Source of the DNA: Anaerobacillus sp.
Lineage (GTDB): Bacteria > Bacillota > Bacilli > Bacillales_H > Anaerobacillaceae
Direction of reading: 5' to 3'
DNA: 8,534 nucleotides
Assembly: GCA_007120055.1 (NCBI GenBank)
Contig: SKOL01000023.1
Location: forward strand, 1 to 8,534
Positions within the stretch are counted from its first letter, which is position 1, and each line of letters starts with the position of its first letter. The notes beneath the pieces were generated by a model, which had not been told where the DNA came from, did not search any database, and saw only the letters and a list, made by a program, of their open reading frames with translations. A program made the translations under genes and the position numbers. This document shows, one piece after another, positions 6,187-8,534 of this stretch.

Positions 6187-8493
6187 TTACTCCCCCTTCT
6201 TGTTCTTTGTTTGAGCGCTTGCTATGACTAACTGACCTAATGAAACTCCACCATCATTGCACGGTACTTTTTTATGTGTAAAAACTACAAAACCATTCTC
6301 TTTTAATAGCCTCACAAGATGATAAAAAAGGAAGCGATTATGAAAGCTACCACCTGATAAAACGACTTGTTTATTTAGATACGGCCTTTGTTCAAATGCT
6401 TTCATAAGTATACCTAGACACATTTCTACAATAGTACGGTGAAACTTTTGTACAATTCGTTTTTGTTCAGTTCTTTTCTGAATATCTTCCAATAACTCTA
6501 CTACCATTTCTTTAAGCGATATTTCTAGTAAGCCTCCGTTCTCAATAACACTAAATTGATAGTAATCGTTAACCCACTCTGTTTCATCGGTTAATTCCGA
6601 TAAACGAATCGCCGCCTCACCGTCATACGTAGATATATCACAAATTTTTAATAAAGCACTAACGGCATCAAATAACCTACCGCATGTTCCAGCAAGTGGA
6701 CTATTAAGGTTTTGTTTCAACATTCGTTGAATCGTCTCAATTTCTGATTTCTTGTAAGGAAAAAGTTTTTGTAAATGACGTAAACCATCCTCACAGTGGG
6801 ATAGCACCAAACTGACGGCGTTGCGCCAAGGTTCTTTTACCGCCTTTTCTCCGCCTGGTAATGGGTAATATGACATATGACCTAATCGTTCATAACTAAG
6901 GGCATCACCGTACAAAAGTTCAAATCCCCAAATATTACCATCATCACCATAACCTGTTCCATCTAAAATAATGCCAAAACAAACCTCTTTTATCTGATTA
7001 TCTACCATACAAGAAACGTGGTGAGCATGATGATGATGCACTTTAATAATGCGATTACATTCCATCTCACTTGCCAACGAAGTAGTTTCATAAGTGGGGT
7101 GCTTGTCAACAGCAATGACTTCATGCTTTATCCCTACCCACTTCATTAAATGTTTAAGTTCATGTAAAAAATGATCCGTTACTTCGACACTTCCCATATC
7201 CCCTATGTGTGGCCCAATAAAAATTTGCTCACCTCTACCTAGTGCAAACGTATTTTTTTGCTGAGGACCTAATGCTACGATTCCATTTATATTAGTATCT
7301 ATAAAAAAGGGGTCTGGTACGTATCCCCTTGCTCGCCTAAAAAACTGAAGCTCATTATTTACGATTTGAACAACGGAATCATCAAGTGGATGCTCTATTT
7401 CTCTATCGGAAGTTAAAATAAAGTCGGCAATTCCGCTTAAATATGAAAATGTTTCATCATCTTTATATAACATTGGTAATCCTGACGGGTTAGCGCTCGT
7501 CATTATTAACACTTCATAATCAGCCTTCTTAAAAAGCAATTTGTGTAGCGGTGTATAAGGTAACATTACACCAATCGTTTTCATCCCTGGAGCAACACAC
7601 TCTGGAATCAATTGATGATTATTCTTTTTAACGACGACAATCGGCGATTCCGGAGAGTCGAGTAAGTGCTTTTCAGCCTCCGATAAATTCGTTATTTTTT
7701 CGATCGTATTACGTTCATTAGCCATAACTGCAAGCGGACGTTTCGGACGTTTTTTCCTATTTCTTAGTTCTCTAACAGCAGTTTCATTGGTTGCATCACA
7801 AGCAAGGTGAAAGCCACCGATCCCTTTGATCGCGACAATTGCTCCTTTCGCTAGTAGACATTTACACTGCTCTAATGCACTTTTTCCTGTGGTGACCACA
7901 GTCCCTTCCATTGAAAGTAACGATAACTTCGGACCACAGCTCGGACAAGCAATTGGCTGAGCATGGTGACGCCGATCAAGGGGGTCTTCATACTCTTCTT
8001 TACAATATGGGCACATTTTAAATTTCTCCATCGTCGTAAAGGGACGATCATAAGGTAACGCCTTAATGATCGTGTACCTCGGCCCACACTCGGTGCAATT
8101 AATAAATGGATAGTTATAACGAAAATCAGATTCATCCGTCATTTCTGCGATACAAGATGGGCAAACACTTGCATCTACGGGGATGACAAGTGAAGATTTT
8201 CCTTTACGGTCACTTTCTATAATGGTGAAAGTTTGATAATTTTCAAACATTGCAGTAGCTTCTACCTGTACATGATCGATTCTTGCTAAGCGTGGCTTAT
8301 TATTTTGTAGCTGTTCGATAAAACTGTGAAGGTTAGCGGTAGTCCCTTCTGCTACAATGTTCACCCCATCCATATTGTTTTGAACCGTTCCTTTAATGGA
8401 GTACTTTTTTGCGATCGAAAATACAAAGGGGCGAAATCCAACTCCTTGAACACGCCCTTTCACTACAATTTTGACAGCTTTATCGAGTTTCAT
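6187..8493 (-). CDS. hypF: Hydrogenase maturation carbamoyltransferase HypF
   Basis: A 768-aa multidomain cytoplasmic enzyme that converts carbamoyl phosphate and ATP to a carbamoyl adenylate and transfers the carbamoyl group to the C-terminal Cys of HypE. Domains in order: acylphosphatase (about 9-98) with GRVQGVGFRPF at 13-23, catalytic Arg21 and Asn39; two zinc-binding motifs with Cys pairs 111/114, 133/136, 161/164 and 183/186; a YrdC-like adenylating domain (about 205-390) with IKGIGGFHLACDA and TSANPSG (332-338); and a Kae1-like carbamoyltransferase domain with HHHHAHH (486-492), DGTGYGDDGNIWG (511-523), LSGGSFHNR (712-720) and CNDGGVSLGQ (745-754). All are intact. The start is taken as the ATG at 8493 because it gives the normal family N-terminus; the frame stays open to the window edge, including a TTG at 8526. 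It overlaps the hypB end by 14 nt and lies 5 nt before hypC. Confidence 0.96.
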   Translation of the reverse strand: MKLDKAVKIVVKGRVQGVGFRPFVFSIAKKYSIKGTVQNNMDGVNIVAEGTTANLHSFIEQLQNNKPRLARIDHVQVEATAMFENYQTFTIIESDRKGKSSLVIPVDASVCPSCIAEMTDESDFRYNYPFINCTECGPRYTIIKALPYDRPFTTMEKFKMCPYCKEEYEDPLDRRHHAQPIACPSCGPKLSLLSMEGTVVTTGKSALEQCKCLLAKGAIVAIKGIGGFHLACDATNETAVRELRNRKKRPKRPLAVMANERNTIEKITNLSEAEKHLLDSPESPIVVVKKNNHQLIPECVAPGMKTIGVMLPYTPLHKLLFKKADYEVLIMTSANPSGLPMLYKDDETFSYLSGIADFILTSDREIEHPLDDSVVQIVNNELQFFRRARGYVPDPFFIDTNINGIVALGPQQKNTFALGRGEQIFIGPHIGDMGSVEVTDHFLHELKHLMKWVGIKHEVIAVDKHPTYETTSLASEMECNRIIKVHHHHAHHVSCMVDNQIKEVCFGIILDGTGYGDDGNIWGFELLYGDALSYERLGHMSYYPLPGGEKAVKEPWRNAVSLVLSHCEDGLRHLQKLFPYKKSEIETIQRMLKQNLNSPLAGTCGRLFDAVSALLKICDISTYDGEAAIRLSELTDETEWVNDYYQFSVIENGGLLEISLKEMVVELLEDIQKRTEQKRIVQKFHRTIVEMCLGILMKAFEQRPYLNKQVVLSGGSFHNRFLFYHLVRLLKENGFVVFTHKKVPCNDGGVSLGQLVIASAQTKNKKGE

Positions 8494-8534
8494 AAGCCTC
8501 TTTAATCCAACTAACCCAAGCTTCAATTCCCTCA
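8480..8534 (-). CDS. hypB: C-terminal end of probable HypB, nickel-insertion GTPase (rest outside window)
   Basis: In the minus-strand frame different from hypF, 17 codons read EGIEAWVSWIKEAYETR before a TAA at 8482-8480. HypB proteins end with a G-E-G-(I/L/M)-x-x-W-x-x-W-(I/L) segment after their GTPase domain, and this peptide fits, including both tryptophans. HypB is a GTPase and metallochaperone that loads nickel into the hydrogenase large subunit with HypA. Its position immediately before hypF, with a 14-nt overlap, matches common hyp operon order. Only the tail is visible, so none of the GTPase motifs can be checked; the call rests on a short peptide plus context. Confidence 0.72.
   Translation of the reverse strand, partial: EGIEAWVSWIKEAYETR
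8497..8503 (-). promoter_or_regulatory. Closely spaced ribosome binding site of hypF
   Basis: On the minus strand AAAGAGG is only 3 nt from the hypF ATG at 8493, shorter than the 6-10 nt seen for the other genes here. It lies within the end of hypB, so hypF may depend largely on ribosomes finishing hypB. Confidence 0.45.

Noticed and set aside
7872..8135. 87-codon - strand frame inside hypF
   Set aside because: It overlaps the zinc-finger region of hypF in another frame; the Cys pattern belongs to the hypF frame.

Overview
The window looks like chromosomal DNA of a low-GC Gram-positive bacterium of the Bacillaceae type. The evidence is AT-rich codon use, strong AGGAGG-type ribosome binding sites, a probable DUF3939 gene of the kind seen in Bacillus, and an intergenic repeat ending in a CGCTGG...TAGACA motif that resembles the bcr-like dispersed repeats of Bacillus genomes. 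No mobile element, phage gene, CRISPR array or stable RNA gene was seen.

Layout. Positions 1-592 (+ strand) hold the last 34 codons of a small membrane protein that looks AtpZ/AtpI-like, then a 150-aa protein of probable DUF3939 type. Positions 593-919 are a gene-free convergent region with a folded bcr-like repeat, a small nested AT-rich inverted repeat and a perfect 17-bp stem terminator. Positions 920-3592 (- strand) encode an 890-aa type II P-type cation ATPase. A 264-bp gap follows; it carries that gene's leader and the terminator of the next transcription unit. Positions 3857-8534 (- strand) are the promoter-distal part of a [NiFe]-hydrogenase maturation operon in the order hypB (last 17 codons only)-hypF-hypC-hypD-hypE, closed by a rho-independent terminator at 3797-3825.

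How the genes work together. HypF carbamoylates the C-terminal Cys of HypE using carbamoyl phosphate, and HypE dehydrates the adduct to a thiocyanate. The HypC-HypD complex carries the iron and receives the CN ligands to build the Fe(CN)2CO unit. HypB, with HypA, supplies nickel afterwards. All four complete proteins keep their diagnostic residues, so the pathway looks functional. The cell should therefore carry a [NiFe] hydrogenase outside this window, presumably upstream of hypB. The hyp genes overlap or nearly touch (14-nt overlap, 5-nt gap, 17-nt overlap, 2-nt gap), which implies one transcript and translational coupling.

The most unusual point is the P-type ATPase. Its catalytic core is canonical, but the transmembrane 6 position equivalent to the key SERCA Asp800 is Ser, and neighbouring ligands differ too, so a plain 'calcium ATPase' label is uncertain. 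I do not see a clearly undescribed system here; the rest is well-recognised biology plus some intergenic structures.
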